This document shows positions 47,843 through 55,777 of a stretch of DNA of 64,000 nt, piece after piece (within the stretch, counting starts at the first letter, position 1; every line of letters begins with the position of its first letter). The notes beneath the pieces are model-generated. The model saw nothing but the letters and a program-made list of their open reading frames with translations, was not told the origin of the DNA and did no database searches. The stretch is from assembly GCA_964563435.1 (NCBI GenBank), contig CAZLXI010000023.1, forward strand, positions 11,471-75,470, written 5' to 3'. Source of the DNA: Leadbetterella sp964563435 (GTDB lineage: Bacteria; Bacteroidota; Bacteroidia; Cytophagales; Spirosomataceae). The position numbers and the translations under genes were made by a program.

Positions 47843-47918
47843 AAGTCTGAAAAGTACGCTAACTGCTGCGTTGTTTCTGAATTTAGACACCCTCACATCG
47901 AAAATTTTGCGGCTCTAC
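47843..47918. repeat. Partial dispersed repeat plus degenerate palindrome
   Basis: Bases 47843-47883 match the reverse complement of the 3' part of the repeat at 53673-53773. Bases 47889-47918 contain AAAATTTTGCGGCTCTACA, related to the right half of the 16321 palindrome. The whole 134-bp gap between murF-alr and glpD is a mosaic of such pieces. Confidence 0.6.
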
Positions 47919-47949
47919 AACTTCTTATTCTTATATGCACTTATATGCC

Positions 47950-49542
47950 TTATATGGTTAAAGAAAACCGTCCCAGCAACTCCTTATAATCTTGTATCTC
48001 CCTCTCCTTCCTCTCCATACTCCACCCGAGCTCTGCCGCCATGATCTCCCCTACCTTCTCCACTGACTCCCGGCACGACTGCCAGTCCAATATCTCCCAC
48101 CGGATCCGCCGCGCCATAAAATCACGGATGGTTTGCGCCATCTCATACCGGCAGGCAAAGATCACCTCTGCGTTCAGGTAAGGCTGTGCCGGATGCAGCA
48201 TGCCACCGCCCATCGCCAGAACCTCAGGCGCCTGACATCCGTAATAGCTCAGCAACCGCTGCCAATAGAGGTCTTCATAGTCAGCCGGCTGCTCTACTTC
48301 CGCATCATTCCCTGCCAGCTTATAATCCTGTGTTCTGCATTCATTTTTTCTTCCGAAAATAGTATCCACTACATCCACAGTGTCCTGGGCCATTAAGCGG
48401 TAAGTGGTCCACTTTCCACCCAAGAGACTGATCAGGCCGCTCTCCCCGTCTACTTCCACTTCATGATCACGCAGCAGCGACTTGGTGTTTTCTTCATTTC
48501 TCCGTTTGGCCAGTAAAAGCGGCCGCACCCCGCCAAACCCGGCTTTCACTTCGCTGATATCCGGGGTTTCGTTCAGGTAAGGGCGGGCGGTTTCCAGCAA
48601 ATACGCCGCCTCGTCTTTTTCCAGGCGGGGTTCCTCATTCCCGCCTTTATAGGGGGTATCGGTAGTGCCTATCATCACTTTCCAGCGGAACGGGATCACA
48701 AAAATCAGGCGCCCGTCAGAAGTTTTGGGGATAAGCAGGGCCTTATCGCCTTCAAAATATTTTCTCGGAACCACCACATGCACTCCTTTTGAGGGGATGA
48801 TCCGCCGTTCTTCGGCCGGATTGGCCATCAGCCGCACCGCATCCGAAAAGGGTCCCGTACAGTTGATAAACCGCTTACTTTTTATTACAAAACTTTCTCC
48901 ACTCAGCACATCCTCTACCCGGGCGGCTGTGAGCTTCCCGGCAGCGTCTTTTTCAAAGCCTGTAAGACGGCAATAGTTGGCTGCCACGGCCCCTTCCCGG
49001 TAAGCGGTTTTCACCAGGGCCATCACGTAACGGGCGTCATCCAACTGGCCGTCATAATATAAGACGCCACTATGGGCTTTGGATGTAATGTTCGGGCTTT
49101 CGGTGAGCATTTCTTTCCGGGTCAGCCAGCGGGCCGAAGGAAAATGGTCTTTCAACGCAAAAAAACCGTAAAGCTTCAGTCCCATGAAATAGTAGAATCC
49201 TTCAAAAGCACTGAATACGGGAGTGATAATACCCAGTTTTTTGGTGATATAGCGGGCGTTGGAATACAGGTATTTTCTTTCCCTCAGACCGTGCTTTACC
49301 TGTTTGAGTTGTCCGAAATCAAAGTTTTTAAACGCCTGTTCGAGGTACCTTACCCCGCCGTGAATAAGCTTGGTGGATTTGGATGAGGTTTGCCCGCAGA
49401 AGTCCCCGCTATCGATCAATGCTACCTTATATCCCCTCAAAACGGCGTCGAGAGCCACCCCGGCCCCACTGGCGCCGGCACCGATGACACATACGTCAAA
49501 GTCTTCATGCGAAAGCCGACCTACACTATGCCCTCTGTCCAT
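47950..49542 (-). CDS. glpD: Glycerol-3-phosphate dehydrogenase, FAD-dependent
   Basis: A protein of 530 residues. The FAD-binding VIGAGASGAGVALDA is at about 18-32, then SSKSTKLIHGGVRYL and the C-terminal DUF/DAO_C region with LLGGKWTTYRLMAQD. The enzyme oxidises sn-glycerol 3-phosphate to dihydroxyacetone phosphate and passes electrons to quinone at the inner membrane. No glycerol kinase or facilitator lies beside it. Length is normal. Confidence 0.95.
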   Translation of the reverse strand: MDRGHSVGRLSHEDFDVCVIGAGASGAGVALDAVLRGYKVALIDSGDFCGQTSSKSTKLIHGGVRYLEQAFKNFDFGQLKQVKHGLRERKYLYSNARYITKKLGIITPVFSAFEGFYYFMGLKLYGFFALKDHFPSARWLTRKEMLTESPNITSKAHSGVLYYDGQLDDARYVMALVKTAYREGAVAANYCRLTGFEKDAAGKLTAARVEDVLSGESFVIKSKRFINCTGPFSDAVRLMANPAEERRIIPSKGVHVVVPRKYFEGDKALLIPKTSDGRLIFVIPFRWKVMIGTTDTPYKGGNEEPRLEKDEAAYLLETARPYLNETPDISEVKAGFGGVRPLLLAKRRNEENTKSLLRDHEVEVDGESGLISLLGGKWTTYRLMAQDTVDVVDTIFGRKNECRTQDYKLAGNDAEVEQPADYEDLYWQRLLSYYGCQAPEVLAMGGGMLHPAQPYLNAEVIFACRYEMAQTIRDFMARRIRWEILDWQSCRESVEKVGEIMAAELGWSMERKEREIQDYKELLGRFSLTI

Positions 49543-49567
49543 TCAAAAATGCGGGTCTTATTATTTC

Positions 49568-50023
49568 TTAAATGATCACGGTCGAATCGGAAGATATGCT
49601 ATCTGCTTCGGTTTCCGAAGGAGACGGCAGGATCCGCCGGGGTTCGATTTTCTCTATTTTCGGCAGAAACTGTACGTCGGTCACAATATATTTCGTATCC
49701 CCATTCCATGGAAACTTAACAAATTTTTCCTGGTAAACCAGCGTAACGCGTTCACCCGTGGCCAGCGCCTGCCGGATCTTTTCCACCACAGAATCCTGCT
49801 TGGTAGAAAAATCCCAGTACCGGGGCGAAAGCGACCCCGTTTCACCGGAATATCCGCCTTCCATTAATTGTCCTTCAAAGGTTTTGAATACATAACCCCG
49901 CTCACTGAACTTGGAGATCGTACCGGCCCGGTCGCCCGATGAATAATAGCCGGTGCTCACAAACCAGAGAATACCCAGTAAAGCCAGGAATAATATGAAT
50001 AAGAAGATTTTGAACTTGCGCAT
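49568..50023 (-). CDS. Small membrane-anchored protein, conserved in Bacteroidota
   Basis: About 151 residues from the ATG at 50023 (MRKFKIFLF), which puts a membrane helix at residues 4-22. An upstream in-frame ATG at 50059 gives an unlikely N-terminus. The soluble part (YVFKTFEGQLMEGGYSGETG, EKFVKFPWNGDTKY) is typical of short proteins often labelled 6-phosphogluconate dehydrogenase in databases without support. It lacks any NADP or substrate motif of that enzyme, so I treat the function as unknown. Confidence 0.8.
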   Translation of the reverse strand: MRKFKIFLFILFLALLGILWFVSTGYYSSGDRAGTISKFSERGYVFKTFEGQLMEGGYSGETGSLSPRYWDFSTKQDSVVEKIRQALATGERVTLVYQEKFVKFPWNGDTKYIVTDVQFLPKIEKIEPRRILPSPSETEADSISSDSTVII

Positions 50024-50211
50024 GATCGTTATTGATTGTATAATGCTGCAAACCAACAAAAAAAATCACGAACCCCGAAATTTTCCGGTGGCTTTTATAG
50101 CACGAAAAACACAACTTTCAGACTGCGAAAATGAAATCCGGTTAAAAGGCCCCTAACTTCAACACACCCTATACTTTTTTCTCACAGAGGACAGTCCGCA
50201 CACCCGCCTTT

Positions 50212-50811
50212 TCAGCCGATCCCGTACCTTTTCCAGCTGTCCGGCAGGGGAATTTCTACCGGAATATTCCCTATAATGACCTTCGTACAACACAAAAACA
50301 GGCTGCCGTCGGGCGAGCTGCGCTTATACCCGTATTTCAGGTCTCCCACGATCGGGCTCCCCATGGCCGCCAGTTGGGCCCGGATCTGGTGAAAGCGGCC
50401 CGTACCGATCTCTACCTCCAGCAGGTGGTAGCGATCCGAAGACCGGAGCACCCGGTAACGCAGCACCGCTTTTTTGCTTCCTTTTTCTTCCTTATCAAAA
50501 ACACGGGCTTTGGTCGCTTCCTTACGGATCCAGCCGATTGATTCTCCGCTATCCGGTTCCGGCCGGTTGGCCACCACGCAGTGATAGCTCTTTTTTATCT
50601 CTCCTTCCTGCAGATACCGGGTCCATAAACGGGCGGATGCTGCATTTTTAGCCAGGATCATCAGGCCGCTCACCCGCTTGTCCAACCGGGTGACACAGTG
50701 GGTTTCCGGAAATAAGGACAACACCGAATCACCCCCGGTGAGGTCTTCCTGGGCCGACATGCCTGGAGGTTTATTCACCACATACACCTCCGCATCTTCA
50801 TAAACGATCAT
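50212..50811 (-). CDS. RluA-family pseudouridine synthase
   Basis: A protein of 199 residues, near the minimum for the family and without an S4 domain. The catalytic motif is VTRLDKRVSGL with Asp44. ETGxFHQIRAQLA-like GTGRFHQIRAQLA and HPIVGDxKYG-like SPIVGDLKYG follow. It isomerises uridine in rRNA or tRNA; the site is unknown. Confidence 0.92.
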   Translation of the reverse strand: MIVYEDAEVYVVNKPPGMSAQEDLTGGDSVLSLFPETHCVTRLDKRVSGLMILAKNAASARLWTRYLQEGEIKKSYHCVVANRPEPDSGESIGWIRKEATKARVFDKEEKGSKKAVLRYRVLRSSDRYHLLEVEIGTGRFHQIRAQLAAMGSPIVGDLKYGYKRSSPDGSLFLCCTKVIIGNIPVEIPLPDSWKRYGIG

Positions 50812-50823
50812 CTCAGAATATGC

Positions 50824-50872
50824 TTAAATTTTATCCTTTGGGTTTATTTTGTAAAAACAAAATCCAAACATA
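50824..50872. repeat. Left inverted repeat flanking the universal stress protein gene
   Basis: About 45 bp beginning AAATTTTATCCTTTGGG match the reverse complement of 51771-51818, with about three differences including one base indel. Its partner lies upstream of the stress-protein gene. Confidence 0.8.
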
Positions 50873-50875
50873 TTT

Positions 50876-51700
50876 TCATAATGGCAAAGACAATAAAGGC
50901 ACTTCACTTACGGAAGCCATGATCCGGGTCTTGCTCCGGTGGATCAGCGAGGCCCAGAAACCGTAGCGGTTAGGCACCATGATCAGCATATCGGCCCTGA
51001 TCTCGGTCAACTCTTTCTGGATCTCCCGGATCACGGCGTTCGACTCCACGTTTTTATAAAAATAGCGTACTCCGTCTACCCCTTCTCCGAATACACTTTC
51101 CGTACTGGCCCGGATACCCGCCTTTTCTATTTCTTTTACCTTGTCGCTCACATGGAAGATCTCTACCTGCTCCGCACCAAAATCGGCCGCCACCTCCTTC
51201 ACTTTTTCCAGTACCTCCAGGTGAACGCCCCGCAGGATATCCGCGGCAAAGAGAATGGTCCTGATCCCTTCGAACCGAACCCCGTAAGGGATGGCCAGAA
51301 CCGGAAACCTCAAACGGTGAATAACGGCAGTAGTGGTATTTCCGAGCATGTCCTGTTCCAGTGACTTTTCCGCCATCCCGAGTACCACGATATCCGCATT
51401 AAAATGCACTATGCTCTGCTTCAGCTCGCTGTAAAAATCATCCTTGTGCCAGTCGGCCTCTGTCCTGATCCCATACTGCGAAGCGATCTCTGCCGCCCGG
51501 TCTTCCAGGCGCTTCCGGCTGGCTTTATAAAGGTCATCAAAAGAGCCCGGCCCCAGCCTTGAATTCATGGCATGGACAGATAATTTGTATACATGGAACA
51601 AAACCACACGGGCGCCTGCCATCTTTGCCGCTGCAGCAGCATATTCCAGCGCATTTTCCGCCTCTTTTGAATAATCCGTGGCCACTACTATAACTTTCAT
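50876..51700 (-). CDS. Universal stress protein, two Usp domains
   Basis: A protein of 274 residues made of two tandem UspA domains (about 1-145 and 146-274). The first keeps a nucleotide-binding-like end (VLGMAEKSLEQDMLGN then TTTAVI); the second lacks a clear G-x2-G motif. It is cytoplasmic; such proteins help in starvation and oxidative stress. The gene is flanked by inverted copies of a 45-53 bp element (50824-50872 and 51771-51823). Confidence 0.92.
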   Translation of the reverse strand: MKVIVVATDYSKEAENALEYAAAAAKMAGARVVLFHVYKLSVHAMNSRLGPGSFDDLYKASRKRLEDRAAEIASQYGIRTEADWHKDDFYSELKQSIVHFNADIVVLGMAEKSLEQDMLGNTTTAVIHRLRFPVLAIPYGVRFEGIRTILFAADILRGVHLEVLEKVKEVAADFGAEQVEIFHVSDKVKEIEKAGIRASTESVFGEGVDGVRYFYKNVESNAVIREIQKELTEIRADMLIMVPNRYGFWASLIHRSKTRIMASVSEVPLLSLPL

Positions 51701-51770
51701 CTGAATCTAAACTTTTCAGAAATATACAACATTTCCCCGTATAGATTTTATGATCTTCCTCAGCTAAGGA

Positions 51771-51823
51771 CATGTTTGAATTTGTTTTTGCAAAATAAAC
51801 CCAAAGGATAAAATTCAAACATG
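51771..51823. repeat. Right copy of the flanking inverted repeat (53 bp, with 12-bp terminal arms)
   Basis: The copy is itself bounded by perfect 12-bp arms, CATGTTTGAATT (51771-51782) and AATTCAAACATG (51812-51823). The middle reads CAAAATAAACCCAAAGGATA, complementary to the left copy. Confidence 0.8.
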
Positions 51824-51831
51824 CCCAAAAG

Positions 51832-51862
51832 AAAAAAGCATAATCATCATGACTATGCTTTT
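51832..51862 (-). terminator. Rho-independent terminator, minus strand
   Basis: Minus-strand stem GCATAGTCA/TGATTATGC with a 3-nt loop, followed by six T. It is the likely end of the non-coding RNA that starts near 52094. Confidence 0.75.
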
Positions 51863-52094
51863 CAATTTCATTAACCAATTGATTGTTTTCTAATTAGCTT
51901 TTCCCACTTTAAAGCCTTTTTTCTGAATACTTATTTTTCAATACCTCTTTTCGGCCCGTACTTCAGTGGTATGTCCTCGTTCTTCCGGGTTCACCGGGAA
52001 GCCCGCTTTCCATAAATGAGTGCTGTTTACCGCATTACCGGGCCTTCGTACTTCAGCATGTTCGGGTTTTTCGGATCCGGATTTATTCCGCCGC
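51832..52094 (-). ncRNA. Candidate structured non-coding RNA
   Basis: A near-consensus promoter on the minus strand, TTTG (52130-52127), 19-nt spacer, TATATTTG (52107-52100), drives a transcript of about 260 nt ending at a clear terminator. The first 160 nt are GC-rich with respect to their surroundings and hold a good hairpin, CUUCC-C-GG-UGAA-CC-C-GGAAG. They also contain GGCCCG and CGGGCC arms and the repeated word CUGAAGUACG. A 63-codon frame here (51938-52129) begins with a TTG inside the -33 box, upstream of the transcript start, so it is not the product. It may be a 6S-like or other regulatory RNA; I cannot assign a family. Confidence 0.6.
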
Positions 52095-52099
52095 GGGAA

Positions 52100-52130
52100 C
52101 AAATATACCTTTATCCTGGAATTTTCCAAA
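52100..52130 (-). promoter_or_regulatory. Strong Bacteroidota promoter of the candidate ncRNA
   Basis: -33 TTTG and -7 TATATTTG separated by 19 nt, the preferred spacing in this phylum. It is the best promoter match in the window. Confidence 0.75.
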
Positions 52131-52219
52131 TCTTTTCCGCCCGAACTATACTTTCTGTCTCAAAATAAACCCTTATTTTTGACGTAAAAACATGCATTCC
52201 TGCACTTCGGCCTTTCACT

Positions 52220-52831
52220 ATGGGAAATACAATAAAATATCTATTCAGCAGACTCACCTCTTATTTCCTGCGCGGGCTGCTTTTTATAGCTCCGGTAGGC
52301 ATCACCGTCCTGATCCTTTTTTCGGCCTTCGACTTCGTGGACAGCCTCGGAAGAATACAGTTTGAAAGCTGGTCGGATCCTAACAAAAAATTCTTTATCC
52401 CCGGCCTGGGCTTCCTGATCGTGGTAGTAGGTACCGCTTTCATCGGAATTTTGTTCACCCGGATCCTGCCTTTCACCATACAAAACTGGCTGGAAGACAA
52501 GCTTACACACCTCCCGATCGTAAAAATTTTCTATTCGGCTACTAAAGACCTTATTTCTGCGTTCTTAGGAGAGAAGAAGAAGTTCACCACCGGTGTGCTG
52601 GTCACGATAAACTATCATCCTGTGGTAAAAAAAATGGGATTTCTGACGCAGGAAAACCTGGACATATTTAACCTGCCCGACATGGTTTCCGTCTATTGTC
52701 CGCACGGTTATGCCATTTCGGGACAAACGTTCATTGTATCCCGTAAGGATGTGGAGGTAGTAAATATTCCCAGTACGGAGCTTATGAAAATGGCTATATC
52801 CGGAGGCGTGTCGATCAGTGAAATAAAATGA
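52220..52831 (+). CDS. DUF502 membrane protein
   Basis: A protein of 203 residues with two membrane helices (about 16-40 and 62-82). The conserved segment HLPIVKIFYSATKDLISAFLG and the C-terminal motif KMAISGGVS are DUF502 signatures. The function is unknown; plant LIKE COV relatives act in vesicle trafficking. The gene is divergent from the ncRNA. Confidence 0.88.
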   Translation: MGNTIKYLFSRLTSYFLRGLLFIAPVGITVLILFSAFDFVDSLGRIQFESWSDPNKKFFIPGLGFLIVVVGTAFIGILFTRILPFTIQNWLEDKLTHLPIVKIFYSATKDLISAFLGEKKKFTTGVLVTINYHPVVKKMGFLTQENLDIFNLPDMVSVYCPHGYAISGQTFIVSRKDVEVVNIPSTELMKMAISGGVSISEIK

Positions 52832-52857
52832 TAAGGCACTGAAAATAAAAAACTTAT

Positions 52858-52887
52858 GCAGAAACGCAGGATTTTGCCTCTCTGCAC
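52858..52887. repeat. Degenerate copy of the 16321 palindrome
   Basis: TGCAGAAACGCAGGATTTTG and CCTCTCTGCA form an imperfect version of the TGTAGAGACGCAA palindrome seen at 16321-16350. It lies between the DUF502 gene and the next. Confidence 0.55.
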
Positions 52888-52904
52888 CCGGAACCTTTAG
52901 ATAC

Positions 52905-53516
52905 ATGAGAAAAATAATCGCCCTTGCCCTTTTTATTTGCTTTAACGGCTTCGGACAGGACCCGCAGGAACAGAACCTGGGTAAAGAACCCCACAAAAGA
53001 ACCCCTATCCCGATAGATGAGCTCCTCCTGAAGAGTGACCCCAAATCCTACAAAGCCCTGACCACCAAGACCCCGTTTATGGTGGTGGCCAACTACAGGA
53101 GCGGCAAGAGGTGGCGTTATTTTGAAGGCGATGTGCTGCGGTTCAGGACCCGCGACGGAAAATATTTCGAAGAAGACCTGGCTTATATTGAAGACAGTAC
53201 ATTCACTATTTACAGATACGATCAGCCGGCGAGAAAGATGGAACAGTTCACCTTCCGTGTAGACGAGGTGAGTTCAGTGTACAAATACAAACGGGGCGGT
53301 GTGCTAAAGACAGGCTTACTCAGTATGGGGCCCTTTGTGCCCATGGCGCTGCTCGACTGGGCGCTGTACGATAATAATCCCTTGCAAAATAAGGACTTCC
53401 TCTGGATCGCCCCCATTGTAGGGGCAGGCAATATCCTGATCTTTAAGCACAAAAACCTGTTCAATAAACAGAAGATCGGGAATAACAAAGCCCTCAAAAT
53501 CGTAACACCCTATTAG
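52905..53516 (+). CDS. Exported hypothetical protein
   Basis: A protein of 203 residues with a signal peptide ending near FNGFGQ. The central region is rich in charged beta strands (KRWRYFEGDVLRFRTRDGKYF). A hydrophobic stretch at about 140-180 could be a membrane segment. No family is recognised. It stands alone with repeats on both sides. Confidence 0.7.
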   Translation: MRKIIALALFICFNGFGQDPQEQNLGKEPHKRTPIPIDELLLKSDPKSYKALTTKTPFMVVANYRSGKRWRYFEGDVLRFRTRDGKYFEEDLAYIEDSTFTIYRYDQPARKMEQFTFRVDEVSSVYKYKRGGVLKTGLLSMGPFVPMALLDWALYDNNPLQNKDFLWIAPIVGAGNILIFKHKNLFNKQKIGNNKALKIVTPY

Positions 53517-53988
53517 CGCAGGACACTCTGCCGGGAGAGTATTACCTATTCACAAAGAAGAACCTGAAAAGTGTGAAAACGCAAGGCGTTGAGGGGCAGG
53601 CCGAAGCAGCATACCGGGAAATAGTTGCCATAAAAAATAGTTGCCATAAAGAAGAACCTGAAAAACGCGTAAAATGCAAGGCGTTGAGGAGCAGACCAAA
53701 GGAGCATACTAAAAGTATGTGACTGAGGCCGGATTCCGAAAACAACGCAGCAGTTTACGTGCTTTTCAGATTCTTTTGGTACAGCTGCCCAGGTTGAATA
53801 CATTGTATGGGCCGGCCACGGTTACAATCTCTCTTTCAACCACCGTTTTGTTGTGATATATAGGGTAATGATAAAATGGATTCAATACCAAAATTAAAAC
53901 AGGAAGCGCAACAGAACAAATTATTCGTTTAATTCGTTAGTATTTACAGGGAGGAAAATCTATTTTTACCTATTGATTATGTGTTAAA
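53517..53988. repeat. Intergenic region with dispersed repeat elements
   Basis: This 472-bp gene-free stretch holds a truncated repeat copy (53561-53616), a short duplication of ATAGTTGCCATAAA and a full copy (53673-53773) of the repeat also found at the window end. The full copy has the hairpin CATACT-AAA-AGTATG at its centre. The remaining 200 bp before the next gene show nothing clear. Confidence 0.75.
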
Positions 53989-54750
53989 ATGCTGAAAAAA
54001 ATACTTACTTCCTTATGGATCATCACACTGGCGTGGCCGTCTTTTGCACAAAAAGAGGAAGAAGAAGGCATTGATACCAAGACGCTTGCTTTCGGTGCTA
54101 CCACCAGTAACTTTACCAACCTGATCGGCGGAGTGGTTGCCCGGAGCTCCACTCCGGTGTCGGTACGTAAAAACAAAAGTGTTTACCGCTATGTGGCCAT
54201 CGAAGCGCTCGTCCTGAAAAATCCGCGGGAATACAGTCAGTTTACCGGTTTCGGGCCGAAATTTACTCCCGGTAAAAGAAACTACCTCTTTTCCGTAAGG
54301 CCTCAGTACGGGAGGGAGTATGCCGTATTTCAGAAAACCAAAGACAGCAATATCGGCCTGAGCATGATCTTTGCCGGCGGCCCCAGCCTGGGCCTGCTTA
54401 AGCCCTATTATGTTCGCTATGAAGATAATAACGCCTTTGTGCAGTATGATCCCAACCGCAAAGGAAACATCACCGGCGTGGGCGGAATGCTCAAAAACGG
54501 TGTCAGGGGGATAAAATTCACCCCGGGACTTCATGTAAAAGCGGCTGCCAACATTGATATCAACACTTTTAGCGACAATGTTACCGGCCTGGAGATCGGC
54601 ACCACCATAGAAACCTTTTTTAAAAAACCCGAAATACTGGCTTCAACTTTCTCCGATAATCCGCAGACCTTTGTCAGTGTTTACCTAACTTTGTACTTCG
54701 GAAATAAATCTATAGTCAAGAAGAAAGACGCTGGTAATGGAATTGATTGA
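53989..54750 (+). CDS. Exported outer-membrane-type beta protein
   Basis: A protein of 253 residues with a signal peptide (MLKKILTSLWIITLAWPSFA). The mature part is beta-rich with alternate aromatic residues (KRNYLFSVRPQYGREYAVF, FVSVYLTLYFGNKS), suggesting a small outer-membrane barrel. It overlaps lipA by 14 bp, so the two are coupled in translation. This gene is a common neighbour of lipA in Bacteroidota, but its role is unknown. Confidence 0.75.
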   Translation: MLKKILTSLWIITLAWPSFAQKEEEEGIDTKTLAFGATTSNFTNLIGGVVARSSTPVSVRKNKSVYRYVAIEALVLKNPREYSQFTGFGPKFTPGKRNYLFSVRPQYGREYAVFQKTKDSNIGLSMIFAGGPSLGLLKPYYVRYEDNNAFVQYDPNRKGNITGVGGMLKNGVRGIKFTPGLHVKAAANIDINTFSDNVTGLEIGTTIETFFKKPEILASTFSDNPQTFVSVYLTLYFGNKSIVKKKDAGNGID

Positions 54751-55594
54751 AAGAAAAAAAAGACCTGACTGGCTCCGCGTTAAATTACCTATCGGAGAAA
54801 ATTACAGGAAGGTTCGGGAGATCGTCGATAATAACAAGCTTCATACCATCTGCCAGAGTGGAAACTGCCCCAACATGGGGGAATGTTGGGGTGAAGGAAC
54901 AGCCACTTTCATGATCCTGGGAAATGTGTGCACCCGGAGTTGCAACTTCTGCGCCGTGGCCACCGGGCGTCCTAACGAATATGACACCGCGGAACCGGAA
55001 AGAGTGGCCGAAGCCATTTATACCATGGGCGTAAAGCACGCCGTGATCACTTCTGTGAACCGCGACGAGCTGAAAGACAAAGGAGCAGAGATCTGGTACC
55101 AAACCGTGGTAAAAACCAAAGAACTCTCCCCCCGGACCACCATAGAAACGCTGATTCCGGACACCAAAAGCGATTGGGATGCCCTGTACCGGATGATTTC
55201 TGCCGGACAGGAGGTAGTTTCTCATAACATGGAAACCGTACGAAGCTTTTACCGCAAAATACGCCCCCAGGCCAAATATGACCGCAGCCTGGAGCAGATC
55301 CGGCGTACCAAAGAATACGGCAAACGAACCAAAACCGGCATCATGCTGGGCTTCGGAGAAAAAAAAGAAGAAGTTTTTGAAGCCATGGATGACCTCGCGC
55401 GGGTGGGTTGTGATATCCTTACATTGGGTCAGTACCTACAGCCTACCAAAATGCACCATGAGGTGATCGAATTTATCCACCCCGACCTTTTTGAGGAATA
55501 TCGCGTGGAGGGGCTTAAAAGAGGGATCAAATACGTGGAATCAGGCCCGCTGGTACGTTCGTCCTACCACTCGGAAAGGCATGTGAACGTCTGA
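54737..55594 (+). CDS. lipA: Lipoyl synthase
   Basis: A protein of 285 residues, a radical-SAM enzyme. The auxiliary cluster cysteines are Cys39, Cys44 and Cys50 (CQSGNCPNMGEC), and the radical-SAM motif is Cys65, Cys69, Cys72 (CTRSCNFC). The C-terminal GPLVRSSYHS ends the family. It inserts two sulphurs into octanoyl groups on the pyruvate and 2-oxoglutarate dehydrogenase complexes. All cluster residues are present. Start overlaps the preceding gene. Confidence 0.97.
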   Translation: MELIERKKRPDWLRVKLPIGENYRKVREIVDNNKLHTICQSGNCPNMGECWGEGTATFMILGNVCTRSCNFCAVATGRPNEYDTAEPERVAEAIYTMGVKHAVITSVNRDELKDKGAEIWYQTVVKTKELSPRTTIETLIPDTKSDWDALYRMISAGQEVVSHNMETVRSFYRKIRPQAKYDRSLEQIRRTKEYGKRTKTGIMLGFGEKKEEVFEAMDDLARVGCDILTLGQYLQPTKMHHEVIEFIHPDLFEEYRVEGLKRGIKYVESGPLVRSSYHSERHVNV

Positions 55595-55777
55595 AACCGG
55601 ATTGAAAATTTTATCTGCGAAAACAATAAAATACAGGTTAATTATCTATTATTTTAAGTATACTTAGATTAATTACCTAATACTATTTTAAGTGACAAAA
55701 AAAATCACCAAATTTGCCGCTTCTTATATCTGCGGGAAGATCGCAGGTCGAATAACGTTAAATACATCCAATATAAT

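Noticed and set aside
51537..51878. 113-codon cysteine-rich minus-strand frame
   Set aside because: It overlaps the start of the stress-protein gene in another frame and runs through the inverted repeat and the ncRNA terminator.
51938..52129. 63-codon minus-strand frame
   Set aside because: Its TTG start lies in the -33 box of a strong promoter, upstream of the transcript start, so it cannot be translated from that RNA.
55595..55777. SAM riboswitch before metK
   Set aside because: The leader is short and AT-rich, and I could not find the paired stems of SAM-I, SAM-II or related classes.
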